NCBI RefSeq assembly: GCF_040605635.1
Contig: NZ_JBEXDG010000007.1
Coordinates: 1-64,000 of the forward strand
Length of the DNA stretch: 64,000 bases
Source of the DNA: Dactylosporangium sp040605635
Lineage (GTDB): Bacteria; Actinomycetota; Actinomycetes; Mycobacteriales; Micromonosporaceae
Direction: 5' to 3'
In this document: positions 42,659 through 50,406 of the stretch, in pieces
How the letters are laid out: the number at the start of each line of letters is the position of its first letter
Position numbering within the stretch: the stretch's first letter is position 1
Made by a program: the position numbers and the translations under genes
Notes under the pieces: generated by a model
What the model was told of the DNA's origin: nothing
Databases searched by the model: none
Seen by the model: the letters and a program-made list of their open reading frames with translations, nothing else

Positions 42659-43511
42659 CACCCTGGTAAAACCGGCCCCGAAGCAGGCCACCGGCAAGGC
42701 CTGGACCCGCAGGCGCGGCCCGGTCGCTTACCTCGTCCGGCTGATCGTCGTCACCTACCTCTTCTTTTTGGTGGCCTGGCCGGTGTACCTCGTCGGCCAG
42801 AACACGTTCAAGAACGGCTTCGAGGACCTGCGCGGCATCCTCACCGACCCCGACGTCGTGCACGCCCTGCACCTGTCGGTGGAGATCGCGATCATCGCCG
42901 TGATCATCAACACCGTCTTCGGCGTCGGCATCTCGATCCTGCTCGTGCGCTACCGCTTCCCCGGCAAGCGCCTGCTCAACGCCCTGCTCGACGTGCCGCT
43001 GTCGGTGTCGCCGGTCGTCGTCGGCCTGTCGCTGGTGCTGGTCTACGGCGGCCGCAACGGCTGGTTCGGCCCGACCCTGGAGAGCTGGGGCCTGCAGATC
43101 ATCTTCGCCGAGGCCGGCATGGTCATGGCCACCGTCTTCGTCGCCCTGCCGCTGGTCATCCGCGAGGTCGTGCCGGTCCTCGAAGAGGTCGGCGAGGAGC
43201 AGGAGCAGGCCGCCCGCAGCCTCGGCGCCAACGCGTGGCAGACCTTCGCCCGCATCACCCTGCCGTCGATCAAGTGGGGCATCATCTACGGCGTCGTGCT
43301 GAGCCTCGCCCGCGCGCTCGGCGAGTTCGGCGCGGTGAAGATCGTGTCGGGCAACGTGCTCGGGCTCACCCGCACCGCACCGCTCGTCGTCGAGGAGAAG
43401 TACCTCAACTTCGACAAGGGCGGCGCCTACGCGACCGCGTTCCTCCTCGCGCTCGTCGCCGTGGCCAGCATCATCGTCGTATCCGTCCTCCGGCCGAAGG
43501 AAGACCGTTGA
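42651..43511 (+). CDS. cysW: Sulfate ABC transporter permease CysW
   Basis: A 286-residue permease, second half of the sulfate channel. Landmarks are LLDVPLSVSPVVVGLSLVLVYG, the coupling loop EQAARSLGANAWQTFARITLPS and SLARALGEFGAVKIVSGN, which distinguish CysW from CysT. GTG 42651 overlaps the cysT end by 8 bases, and the TGA overlaps the TTG start of cysA. Confidence 0.94.
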   Translation: MADTLVKPAPKQATGKAWTRRRGPVAYLVRLIVVTYLFFLVAWPVYLVGQNTFKNGFEDLRGILTDPDVVHALHLSVEIAIIAVIINTVFGVGISILLVRYRFPGKRLLNALLDVPLSVSPVVVGLSLVLVYGGRNGWFGPTLESWGLQIIFAEAGMVMATVFVALPLVIREVVPVLEEVGEEQEQAARSLGANAWQTFARITLPSIKWGIIYGVVLSLARALGEFGAVKIVSGNVLGLTRTAPLVVEEKYLNFDKGGAYATAFLLALVAVASIIVVSVLRPKEDR

Positions 43512-44509
43512 GCATCGAAATCGCAGGGGTCGGCAAGCGCTTCGGGGACTTCGTCGCGCTCGACAACGTGTCGGTGAGCATCCCGTCGGGCCGCCTCACG
43601 GCGCTGCTCGGCCCGTCCGGCGGCGGCAAGTCCACACTGCTGCGCATCATCGCCGGCCTGGAGCGCGCCGACACCGGCCGGATCGAGATCGAGGGCGTCG
43701 ACGCCACCGACCTGCCGCCGCAGAAGCGCAACGTCGGCTTCGTGTTCCAGCACTACGCCGCGTTCAAGCACATGTCGGTGCGCCGCAACGTCGCCTTCGG
43801 CCTGCAGATCCGCAAGCGGCCCAAGGACGAGATCGCGGCCCGCGTCGACGAGCTGCTCAAGCTCGTGCACCTGTCCCAGTTCGCCGACCGGCTGCCCGCC
43901 CAGCTCTCCGGCGGCCAGCGACAGCGCATGGCCCTCGCCCGCGCCCTGGCGATCAAGCCGACGGTGCTGCTGCTCGACGAGCCGTTCGGCGCCCTGGACG
44001 CCAAGGTCCGCAAGGAGCTGCGCGACTGGCTGCGCCGCCTGCACGACGAGGTCGAGGTCACCACCGTCTTCGTCACCCACGACCAGGAGGAGGCCCTCGA
44101 GGTCGCCGACGAGATCGTCGTCATCAACGACGGCCGCATCGAGCAGATCGGCTCCCCCGACGACCTGTACGACCGCCCGGCCAACGACTTCGTCATGCGC
44201 TTCCTCGGCCCGGTCACCCAGCTCGGCGACCACCTGGTCCGCCCGCACGACCTGCAGATCGGCACCACCCCGGCCGGCCCGGACGACGTGACCGGCACGG
44301 TCTCGCGCATCACCCGGATCGGCTTCGAGATCCGCATCGACGTGACCACCGCCTCCGGTCAGGAGGTCATCGTCACCGTGACCCGCAACGAGTTCCTCGC
44401 CCTGGGCCTGGAAGCCGGCGCCACCGTGCACCTGCGGATCGCCCCCGGCAGCCCCACCACCGCCGTCGCCGCCGCTCCCCCCGCGGACCTGGCCAAGGCC
44501 GGCGTCTAG
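43508..44509 (+). CDS. cysA: Sulfate ABC transporter ATPase CysA
   Basis: A 333-residue ATPase: Walker A GPSGGGKST, Q-loop FVFQHYAAF, signature LSGGQRQR, Walker B VLLLDEPFGALDA, switch VTHDQEEA. The C-terminal 100 residues form the TOBE/CysA regulatory part (VRPHDLQIGT, ITRIGFEIRIDV, VTRNEFLALGL). TTG at 43508 is the start, because it overlaps the cysW stop (TTGA) and begins at the conserved SIEIAGVGKRFG. The sequence immediately downstream contains a decayed partial copy of its own 3' end. Confidence 0.94.
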   Translation: MSIEIAGVGKRFGDFVALDNVSVSIPSGRLTALLGPSGGGKSTLLRIIAGLERADTGRIEIEGVDATDLPPQKRNVGFVFQHYAAFKHMSVRRNVAFGLQIRKRPKDEIAARVDELLKLVHLSQFADRLPAQLSGGQRQRMALARALAIKPTVLLLDEPFGALDAKVRKELRDWLRRLHDEVEVTTVFVTHDQEEALEVADEIVVINDGRIEQIGSPDDLYDRPANDFVMRFLGPVTQLGDHLVRPHDLQIGTTPAGPDDVTGTVSRITRIGFEIRIDVTTASGQEVIVTVTRNEFLALGLEAGATVHLRIAPGSPTTAVAAAPPADLAKAGV

Positions 44510-44602
44510 GACCTGGGCACCCGGGCCGCGCGGCGACCCGCCGCCCGGCCCGGGCTCCTCGTGTTCGCCGTCGCCCTCGCCGTCCGGCGGCCGTGACGGC
44601 GC

Positions 44603-44713
44603 GACGGCGACCACCTGACGCGCCCGCACGACCTGCACATCGGCACCGCACCCGCAGGCCCCGGCGACGACGTCGTCACCGTGACCCGCGGCGGGTTCCC
44701 CGCCCTGGCCTGA
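44603..44713 (+). pseudogene. Decayed copy of the cysA 3' end
   Basis: The frame at 44603-44713 reads DGDHLTRPHDLHIGTAPAG, then joins VVTVTRGGFPALA and a stop. It matches CysA GDHLVRPHDLQIGTTPAGP and, after a gap of about 25 codons, VIVTVTRNEFLALG. DNA identity in the first block is high (GGCGACCACCTG and a 17-base run are identical). There is no start codon or ATPase domain. It is a leftover of a duplicated or second cysA-like gene whose body was deleted. Confidence 0.85.
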
Positions 44714-44799
44714 AGACCGGCCGCCACTGCTGTCCACCCGCCGGGCGTGACCTGCTCCCGCACCGGCCGACGTGGGATCGTGGCGCGGGTGACGCCGTG

Positions 44800-45216
44800 A
44801 TGCGCCGGACCCGGGGCGGCACGCCGACCCTGGCGGCGGTGTTCCTGGGCGGGGTCGCCTGCTGCGAGGCGGCCGGGGCGTGGGACGTGCGGCTGCCCGT
44901 CGTCATGCACCCGGGCAACGCCGCGTTCGGGCTGCTGCTCGTCGCCGCCGTGGCCGTCGAGGTGAGCCTCATGCGGCGCGGCGGTGACGGCCGGCGTGCG
45001 TACGTGTACGGCGCGATCGCGTCGATCCTGGCCGCGTTCGCGATCTGGAACGCGGCGAAGGCGTGGCTGTGCGACCCGGACTCGCTGATCCAGGGGCACG
45101 CGGCCTGGCACCTGCTGTGCGCCGTGTCCGTCTACCTCCTCTACCGCTACTACGCGAGCGAGCGCCGATCTTGTGGTGGGACGGGCCCGGCGCATATCGT
45201 GGCGCCACGACCCTAA
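44800..45216 (+). CDS. Small polytopic membrane protein, possibly N-terminally shortened
   Basis: A 138-residue protein with about four hydrophobic segments (TLAAVFLGGVACCEAAGAW, AAFGLLLVAAVAVEVSLM, VYGAIASILAAFAIWNAA, AWHLLCAVSVYLLYRYYAS). The C-terminal WHLLCAVSVYLLYRYYASE resembles the end of longer actinobacterial membrane proteins with a distant ceramidase-like pattern (conserved His and Trp in IQGHAAWHLL). Those I recall have 240 or so residues, so this may be an abbreviated member. Function unknown. The start is uncertain: ATG 44800 or the GTG just before it, neither with a clear ribosome-binding site. It directly follows the cysA remnant and its stop abuts the palindrome before the MFS gene. 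Confidence 0.6.
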   Translation: MRRTRGGTPTLAAVFLGGVACCEAAGAWDVRLPVVMHPGNAAFGLLLVAAVAVEVSLMRRGGDGRRAYVYGAIASILAAFAIWNAAKAWLCDPDSLIQGHAAWHLLCAVSVYLLYRYYASERRSCGGTGPAHIVAPRP

Positions 45217-45233
45217 GGGAAACACTGTTTCCC
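45217..45233. promoter_or_regulatory. Perfect 7-3-7 palindrome, probable operator
   Basis: GGGAAAC-ACT-GTTTCCC is a perfect inverted repeat 15 bases before the MFS start and just after the stop of the preceding gene. It carries no U-tract and overlaps the leader, so repressor binding is more likely than termination. No local regulator gene is next to it. Confidence 0.6.
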
Positions 45234-45248
45234 AATGAGGAGGCGGCC

Positions 45249-46682
45249 GTGGGCAAGAGCGAGACCGTGCGGGTGGAGGCGTTCGCCGGGCGGCCTCCGG
45301 TCGCCGTCGACCCGGGCAGGACCGCGCCGCTCGGGTGGTGGCCGGCGATCTGCGTGGCGCTCGTCGCGTTCGTCGACCGGGTCGAGTACAACCTCCTCGC
45401 CGGGGTCGTGCCGCAGATCCAGGAGGAGTTCGGGCTCAGCGACAAGGCGGTCGGCGCGATCCCGACCGCCGGCGCGATCGCGGGCGTCGTGCTGCTGCTG
45501 CCGGCGGGGCGGCTCGCCGACACCGGCCGGCGCAACTGGATCATCGCCGCGGTCGTCGGCACGTGGGCGCTGCTGACCCTCGGCACGGGGCTGGCCACGT
45601 CGTACGCGCTGCTGTTCGGCATCCGGGTGCTGCTCGGGGCGGCGGGGCAGCTCTACAACCCGCCCGCGTCCAGCCTCCTCGCCGACTATTTCCCGCCCGG
45701 CGGACGGGCCCGCGCGTACGGCCTGGAACGCCTCGGGTACTTCGTCGGGCTCCCGGTCGGGGTCCTCGTCGGCGGGGCGCTCGCGCAGGCGGTCGGCTGG
45801 CGGCACGCGTTCCTGTTCGTCGCCGTGCCCGGTGCGGTCATCGCCGTGCTGTGTCTCACCGTCCGCGAGCCGGTCCGCGGGCTCGGCGACCGGATCGGGG
45901 CCCTCGCCGCCGGGACCGCGCCGCCGGTCGCCCCGAGCGCGGCGGAGGAGGCGTTGCCCGTACACCGGCAGCTGCGGCAACTCGCGCGGATCCCGACGCT
46001 GCGGTCGGTCGTCGCGGGGCTGACCATCATGTTCTTCGGCCTCGGCGGCCTGTTCTTCTGGATGCCGACGTTCTACCAGCGGCAGTTCGGCCTGCAGGAG
46101 GCGGCCGCGACCGGGATCGCCGGCGGGGTCGGCGGCGTCGGCATCGTGCTCGGCGTGATCGTCGGCGGCCGGTACGGCGACCGTTACCACGGACGGCGGC
46201 CCGGCTGGCGGATGGTCCTCGCCGGCACCGCCCTGTTCGCCGGCGCGCTCGGCCTGGCCGTCGCCGCGCTCGTGCCGGTGCTGCCCGTGCAGATCGCCGG
46301 GTACTTCATCGCCAACGCCGGGTTCGCCGCGGCGATCCCGAACCTGACCGCCGCCAACGCCGACGTCGTCCCCGCACACCGGCGCGGCCTGGGCTTCGCG
46401 GTCCTCAACGCGGTCGTGACCCTCGGCGGCGCGGCCGGGCCGTTCCTCGTCGGGGTCGCCTCCGACGCGCTCAGCGGCGGCGGCGGGCCGGGGTCGCTGC
46501 GCGGCGCGTTCACGGTGCTGCTGCTGCCCCTCGGCGCCGGTGCCTGGATCATCCGGCGCGGCGGCCGCACCTTCGACGCCGACATCCGCCGCGCCGCCGG
46601 CGGCGGTGCGTCTCCCGGCGAGCCCGGCCCGACGGCCCGGCAGCCAGGTCCGCCGGACCGGGGCGGCGTGGGCGGCCGGTAA
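45249..46682 (+). CDS. MFS transporter, Spinster-like
   Basis: A 477-residue major-facilitator protein with 12 helices. The first helix carries ALVAFVDRVEYNLLAGVVPQ, and loop 2-3 has the signature GRLADTGRRN. A cytoplasmic central loop (about 220-265) separates the halves, and the C-terminus is a Pro/Gly-rich tail. The pattern near helix 1 resembles Spinster-type and organic-anion transporters, but the substrate cannot be told. GTG 45249 has GAGGAGG 6 bases upstream. The palindrome at 45217-45233 is in position to control it. Confidence 0.88.
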   Translation: MGKSETVRVEAFAGRPPVAVDPGRTAPLGWWPAICVALVAFVDRVEYNLLAGVVPQIQEEFGLSDKAVGAIPTAGAIAGVVLLLPAGRLADTGRRNWIIAAVVGTWALLTLGTGLATSYALLFGIRVLLGAAGQLYNPPASSLLADYFPPGGRARAYGLERLGYFVGLPVGVLVGGALAQAVGWRHAFLFVAVPGAVIAVLCLTVREPVRGLGDRIGALAAGTAPPVAPSAAEEALPVHRQLRQLARIPTLRSVVAGLTIMFFGLGGLFFWMPTFYQRQFGLQEAAATGIAGGVGGVGIVLGVIVGGRYGDRYHGRRPGWRMVLAGTALFAGALGLAVAALVPVLPVQIAGYFIANAGFAAAIPNLTAANADVVPAHRRGLGFAVLNAVVTLGGAAGPFLVGVASDALSGGGGPGSLRGAFTVLLLPLGAGAWIIRRGGRTFDADIRRAAGGGASPGEPGPTARQPGPPDRGGVGGR

Positions 46683-46758
46683 ACGCTGAAGCGCGGCAAA
46701 ACGCCGGAACGCGGCGAAACGCGGAACCGCGTTATTGAAAAGACGTATGTTGATATGA

Positions 46759-46808
46759 CCTTGGGTTGGATGGTCACCTGGTAGCTCGTTCACCTCCACC
46801 ACCCAAGG
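46759..46808 (+). promoter_or_regulatory. Leader hairpin that can mask a ribosome-binding site
   Basis: CCTTGGGT (46759-46766) is exactly complementary to ACCCAAGG (46801-46808). The right arm contains the first four bases of the AAGGAGG (46805-46811) used by the carboxypeptidase gene. A closed stem would hide the site. The preceding 60 bases are the only AT-rich stretch here and probably contain the promoter (TTGAAA at about 46735). Confidence 0.5.
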
Positions 46809-46815
46809 AGGCTTG

Positions 46816-48669
46816 ATGAGCCACCCCCGTAGGCGCACCATCCCCCTCACGATCGCGGTGACCGCCGCACTCGTGCTCGCCGCGATCAGCCCGGCCGGCG
46901 CCGCGCCGACCGACGCGGCGCCGGCCGAGACGTCCGCTCCCTACCTGGTGAGCGGGGTCGGCACCCTCGACCAGCGCAACCAGGTCGCCGCGACCGGCGC
47001 GGCGATCGACGGCATCGACCACGGCGTCGCCGACATCACCGCGACCCCGTCGGAGGTCGCGAAGCTGCGGCAGCTGGGCTTCACCGTCACCCGGGCGCTG
47101 CGGCCCGCGACCCCGGGCGGCCCCGCGACGATCCTCGACTTCCCGTCCGCGGACTCGATGTACCACAACTACGCGGAGATGACCGCCGAGCTCAACCAGG
47201 CCGTCGCCGACCACCCGGCGATCCTGCGCAAGACCAGCCTCGGCACGTCCTACGAGGGCCGGGACATCCCGGTCATCAAGATCTCCGACAACGTCGCGAC
47301 CGACGAGGACGAGCCCGAGGTCATCTACACCGCGCACCAGCACGCCCGGGAGCACCTCACCGTCGAGATGGCGCTGTACCTGGTCAAGCAGCTCACCGAC
47401 AGCTACGGCACCGACGCGCGGATCACGAACGTCGTCAACTCGCGCGAGATCTGGATCGTGCCGGACATGAACCCCGACGGCGGCGAGTACGACATCGCCA
47501 CCGGCGCCTACCGGTCGTGGCGCAAGAACCGCCAGCCGAACGCCGGCAGCAGCAACGTCGGCACCGACCTCAACCGCAACTGGTCGTACAACTTCGGCTG
47601 CTGCGGCGGGTCGTCGGGCACCACCAGCTCCGAGACCTACCGCGGCCCGTCGGCGTTCTCCGCGCCGGAGACCCAGCGGGTCCGCGACTTCGTCCTCAGC
47701 CGGCGGGTCGGCGGGGTGCAGCAGATCAAGACGCACATCGACTTCCACACCTACGGCAAGCTCGTGCTCTGGCCGTTCGGCTACACCACCGCCAACACGG
47801 CACCGGGGCTGGACGCCGACCAGGAGGCGACGTTCCGCACGCTCGGCGTCCAGATGGCCGGCACCAACGGGTACACCCCGGAGCAGGCCAGCGACCTGTA
47901 CATCACCGACGGGTCGATCGACGACTGGATGTGGGGCGACCAGCGCATCTGGTCCTACACGTTCGAGATGTACCCGGGCAGCGGCGGCGGCGGCTTCTAC
48001 CCGCCCGACGAGGTCATCGCGGCGCAGACCGCGCTGAACCGGGAGTCGAGCCTGCAGATCGCCGAGTACGCCGACTGCCCGTACCGCGTCATCGGCAAGG
48101 AGGCCCAGTACTGCGGCGCGAGCCCCGGCACCACGGTCTGGTCCGACGACTTCGAGACGAACAAGGGCTGGACGGTGAACCCGTCCGGGACCGACACGGC
48201 GACCAGCGGCGCGTGGGAGCGCGGTGACCCCGAGGCCACCGACTCCAGCGGCCCGAAGCAGCTCGGCACCACGGTCAGCGGCAGCAACGACCTGGTGACG
48301 GGACGCCTGGCCGGGTCCAGCGCCGGTGCGAACGACGTCGACGGCGGCACGACCAGCGTCCGCTCGCCGAGCATCGCGCTGCCGGCCACCGGGACGCTGA
48401 CGCTGAGCTACTCGTGGTACCTCGGCCACGGCAGCAACGCGTCGTCGGCGGACTTCTTCCGGGTCAGCGTGGTCACCGGCAGCGGCACCACCGTGCTGTT
48501 CACCGCCGCGGGCGCCGCCACCGACCGGGACGCGGCCTGGGCGACCGGCAGCGTCGACCTCACCCCGTTCGCGGGGCAGAGCGTCCAGATCCTCGTCCAG
48601 GCCGCCGACGCCTCCACGGCCAGCCTGGTCGAGGCCGGCGTCGACAACGTCGTCGTCCGGCAGGCATAG
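46816..48669 (+). CDS. Secreted zinc carboxypeptidase, M14 family
   Basis: A 617-residue exported metallopeptidase. Signal peptide 1-29 (AISPAGAA). A short propeptide-like part (EVAKLRQLGFTVTRAL) precedes the M14 domain (about 115-425). Zinc ligands His176 and Glu179 lie in HQHAREH, with a third His in HIDFHTYG; substrate-site residues are in DMNPDGGEYD and DLNRNWSYNFGCCGG. The catalytic Glu lies in YTFEMYPG. After residue 450 a beta-sandwich domain follows (WSDDFETNKGWTVNP ... DNVVVRQA), probably for substrate or wall binding. It resembles Streptomyces metallocarboxypeptidase T. ATG 46816 is preceded by AAGGAGG. A strong hairpin follows the stop. Confidence 0.93.
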   Translation: MSHPRRRTIPLTIAVTAALVLAAISPAGAAPTDAAPAETSAPYLVSGVGTLDQRNQVAATGAAIDGIDHGVADITATPSEVAKLRQLGFTVTRALRPATPGGPATILDFPSADSMYHNYAEMTAELNQAVADHPAILRKTSLGTSYEGRDIPVIKISDNVATDEDEPEVIYTAHQHAREHLTVEMALYLVKQLTDSYGTDARITNVVNSREIWIVPDMNPDGGEYDIATGAYRSWRKNRQPNAGSSNVGTDLNRNWSYNFGCCGGSSGTTSSETYRGPSAFSAPETQRVRDFVLSRRVGGVQQIKTHIDFHTYGKLVLWPFGYTTANTAPGLDADQEATFRTLGVQMAGTNGYTPEQASDLYITDGSIDDWMWGDQRIWSYTFEMYPGSGGGGFYPPDEVIAAQTALNRESSLQIAEYADCPYRVIGKEAQYCGASPGTTVWSDDFETNKGWTVNPSGTDTATSGAWERGDPEATDSSGPKQLGTTVSGSNDLVTGRLAGSSAGANDVDGGTTSVRSPSIALPATGTLTLSYSWYLGHGSNASSADFFRVSVVTGSGTTVLFTAAGAATDRDAAWATGSVDLTPFAGQSVQILVQAADASTASLVEAGVDNVVVRQA

Positions 48670-48681
48670 ACGCCTTTTCAA

Positions 48682-48717
48682 GAGCCGCCCGTCCCGTGTC
48701 TACGGGGCGGGCGGCTC
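48682..48717 (+). terminator. Terminator after the carboxypeptidase gene
   Basis: Fourteen-base arms GAGCCGCCCGTCCC and GGGGCGGGCGGCTC with one G-T pair enclose an 8-base loop, 12 bases after the stop. No U-tract, as is usual for GC-rich actinomycete terminators. Confidence 0.8.
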
Positions 48718-48734
48718 GCGGCGTCTACTAGGAC

Positions 48735-49223
48735 GTGACGTTCGAGGAGTACGCGTTCGCCCGCACCCCGGCGCTGTTCCGCTTCGCCAGGCTGCTCACC
48801 GGCGACGAGCACCGGGCCGAGGACCTGGTCCAGGACGTCCTCGCCAAGGCCTACGCCCGCTGGGGCCGGATCTCCCGCACCGACCGGCCGGACTTCTACG
48901 TCCGCCGGATGCTGGTCAACGCCCACCACTCGTGGTGGCGGCGGCGCAGCAGCCGGGAGGTCACCGTGGAGACCGTCGCCGAGCGGCCCGCGACCGCCGA
49001 CGAGGCCGCCGAGGTCGCCGACCGTGACGCGCTGTGGCGGCTCGTCCTGCGGCTGCCCGCCCGGCAGCGCACCGTCATCGTGCTGCGCTACTACGAGGAC
49101 ATGGACGACGCGCGCATCGCCGAGATCCTCGACTGCTCCACGGGCACCGTGCGTACCCATGCGAAACGGGCCCTCGAAACGCTCCGCGCCGCGCCGTCGG
49201 CGTCACTCACGGGAGGGTTCTGA
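48735..49223 (+). CDS. SigE-family ECF sigma factor
   Basis: A 162-residue sigma-70-like factor with region 2 (FEEYAFARTPALFRFARLLTG ... AEDLVQDVLAKAYARW) and region 4 (LPARQRTVIVLRYYEDMDDARIAEILDCSTGTVRTHAKRAL). The combination and length fit the SigE group of Streptomyces-type ECF factors. It directs RNA polymerase to a small regulon, often for envelope or secretion stress. GTG 48735 opens the conserved N-terminus. Its stop overlaps the next ATG by one base, giving a sigma/anti-sigma pair. Confidence 0.92.
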   Translation: MTFEEYAFARTPALFRFARLLTGDEHRAEDLVQDVLAKAYARWGRISRTDRPDFYVRRMLVNAHHSWWRRRSSREVTVETVAERPATADEAAEVADRDALWRLVLRLPARQRTVIVLRYYEDMDDARIAEILDCSTGTVRTHAKRALETLRAAPSASLTGGF

Positions 49224-50260
49224 TGCGCACCGACCTCGACCGGCGGCTCGCCGCGACACTGCACGCCCGGTCCGGCGACGACGTCGACCCCGCCCCGATC
49301 GTCGCCCACGCCCGCCGCCACGGACGGCGGATCCGGTTGCGGCGCAGGGTGGTGGCCGGGGCCGCGGTGTGCGCCGTGCTGGTCGCGCTCGCCGCCACGG
49401 TGCCGTGGCAGCGGCCCCCTGCCGTGCCGGCCGCACCGGCGGTCGCGCTCGCCCTGCCCCTGGCCCCCGGGGTGCCCGGCGCGCTGGAGCGCCCCGACGC
49501 CGTCGGCGCCGACCCCGGCGTCGTGCACTTCGCCGCCGACGACGCGATCGGCGGCGCCGACTACGCCACCTGGAGCTCCGGCTACGGCACCGAGAGCGTC
49601 GAATACCTCAACCGGGCCAGGATCGTGCTCGCCGCCAGCGTCGAGGCGCTGCAGGCGGCCCCGCTGCGCCTGCCGGTGGCGGGCAGCCCGACGACGCCGG
49701 TCGACGCGCGCGTCGGCGACCGCCCGGGGACCGCGTGGTCCGACCTGAAACCCGACGGCCTGGGGCGGCTGTGGTCGGTGCGCTGGCAGCCCGGCGACGG
49801 CCTGTGGGCGCAGCTCGACCTGTACGCCGCGGACCAGGGCGAGGCGGTCGCGGCGGCGGCCCGGGTGACGTTCGACGAGGCCCGCCGCTGCGTGGTGCCC
49901 TTCAGCCTGCGGGCGCTGCCCGCCGGCGCGCGGGTGCTGGGCTGCTCGGTGGTGCTCGGCACCCCGGAGCACGACGGCTTCGCCGAGGGCACCCTGATCG
50001 TCGGCGACGGCGCCGGCCGGTGGCTCACGGTCCGGGCCGAGCGCACCCCGCCGGGCATGGAGCAGGTCACCGGCGACCTGGCCGCAGGCCCCTACCAGGC
50101 GGCGCGCACCGGCGACGGCCTGCTGGAGATGCTCGTGCGGCCGTGCCTCGTCGACCTGTTCCTCACCGACCGGGGCAACGGCTACACCGAGCAGGACGGC
50201 CTGCGGGTCCTCGGCGGCTACCTGCCGGTCCAGGACATCGACCGCCCGGACACCTGGTGA
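49223..50260 (+). CDS. Putative membrane anti-sigma factor
   Basis: A 345-residue protein coupled to the sigma gene (TGATG overlap, GGGAGGG upstream). A basic cytoplasmic N-terminus (RRLAATLHARSGDDVDPAP) of 45 residues precedes one membrane helix (VVAGAAVCAVLVALAATV). The rest is an extracytoplasmic domain with no name that I recognise (HFAADDAIGGADYATW ... QVTGDLAAGPYQAART). Such topology is usual for proteins encoded next to SigE-type factors, but there is no zinc HxxxCxxC motif, so the anti-sigma role rests on position and topology. The last 25 codons recur, decayed, just downstream. Confidence 0.75.
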   Translation: MRTDLDRRLAATLHARSGDDVDPAPIVAHARRHGRRIRLRRRVVAGAAVCAVLVALAATVPWQRPPAVPAAPAVALALPLAPGVPGALERPDAVGADPGVVHFAADDAIGGADYATWSSGYGTESVEYLNRARIVLAASVEALQAAPLRLPVAGSPTTPVDARVGDRPGTAWSDLKPDGLGRLWSVRWQPGDGLWAQLDLYAADQGEAVAAAARVTFDEARRCVVPFSLRALPAGARVLGCSVVLGTPEHDGFAEGTLIVGDGAGRWLTVRAERTPPGMEQVTGDLAAGPYQAARTGDGLLEMLVRPCLVDLFLTDRGNGYTEQDGLRVLGGYLPVQDIDRPDTW

Positions 50261-50265
50261 GCCTT

Positions 50266-50340
50266 TGCGACGGCTACGCCGGGCGGGACGCCCTGACCGT
50301 CCTGGGCGGCTACCGCCCGGTCACCGACCTCGCCCACCCG
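50266..50340 (+). pseudogene. Decayed copy of the anti-sigma gene 3' end
   Basis: The frame reads DGYAGRDALTVLGGYRPVTDL, parallel to NGYTEQDGLRVLGGYLPVQDI at the end of the gene just upstream; about 70 percent of bases agree by eye. It continues beyond 50340 without similarity. No start or ribosome-binding site. It is the tail of a deleted tandem paralogue or a partial duplication. Confidence 0.75.
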
Positions 50341-50406
50341 GCAAACCCCGGCGGGCGGCTGTGCGGAGCCGTCCCGCCGGGGTCGGAAACCCTTCAGCGC
50401 TGGACC

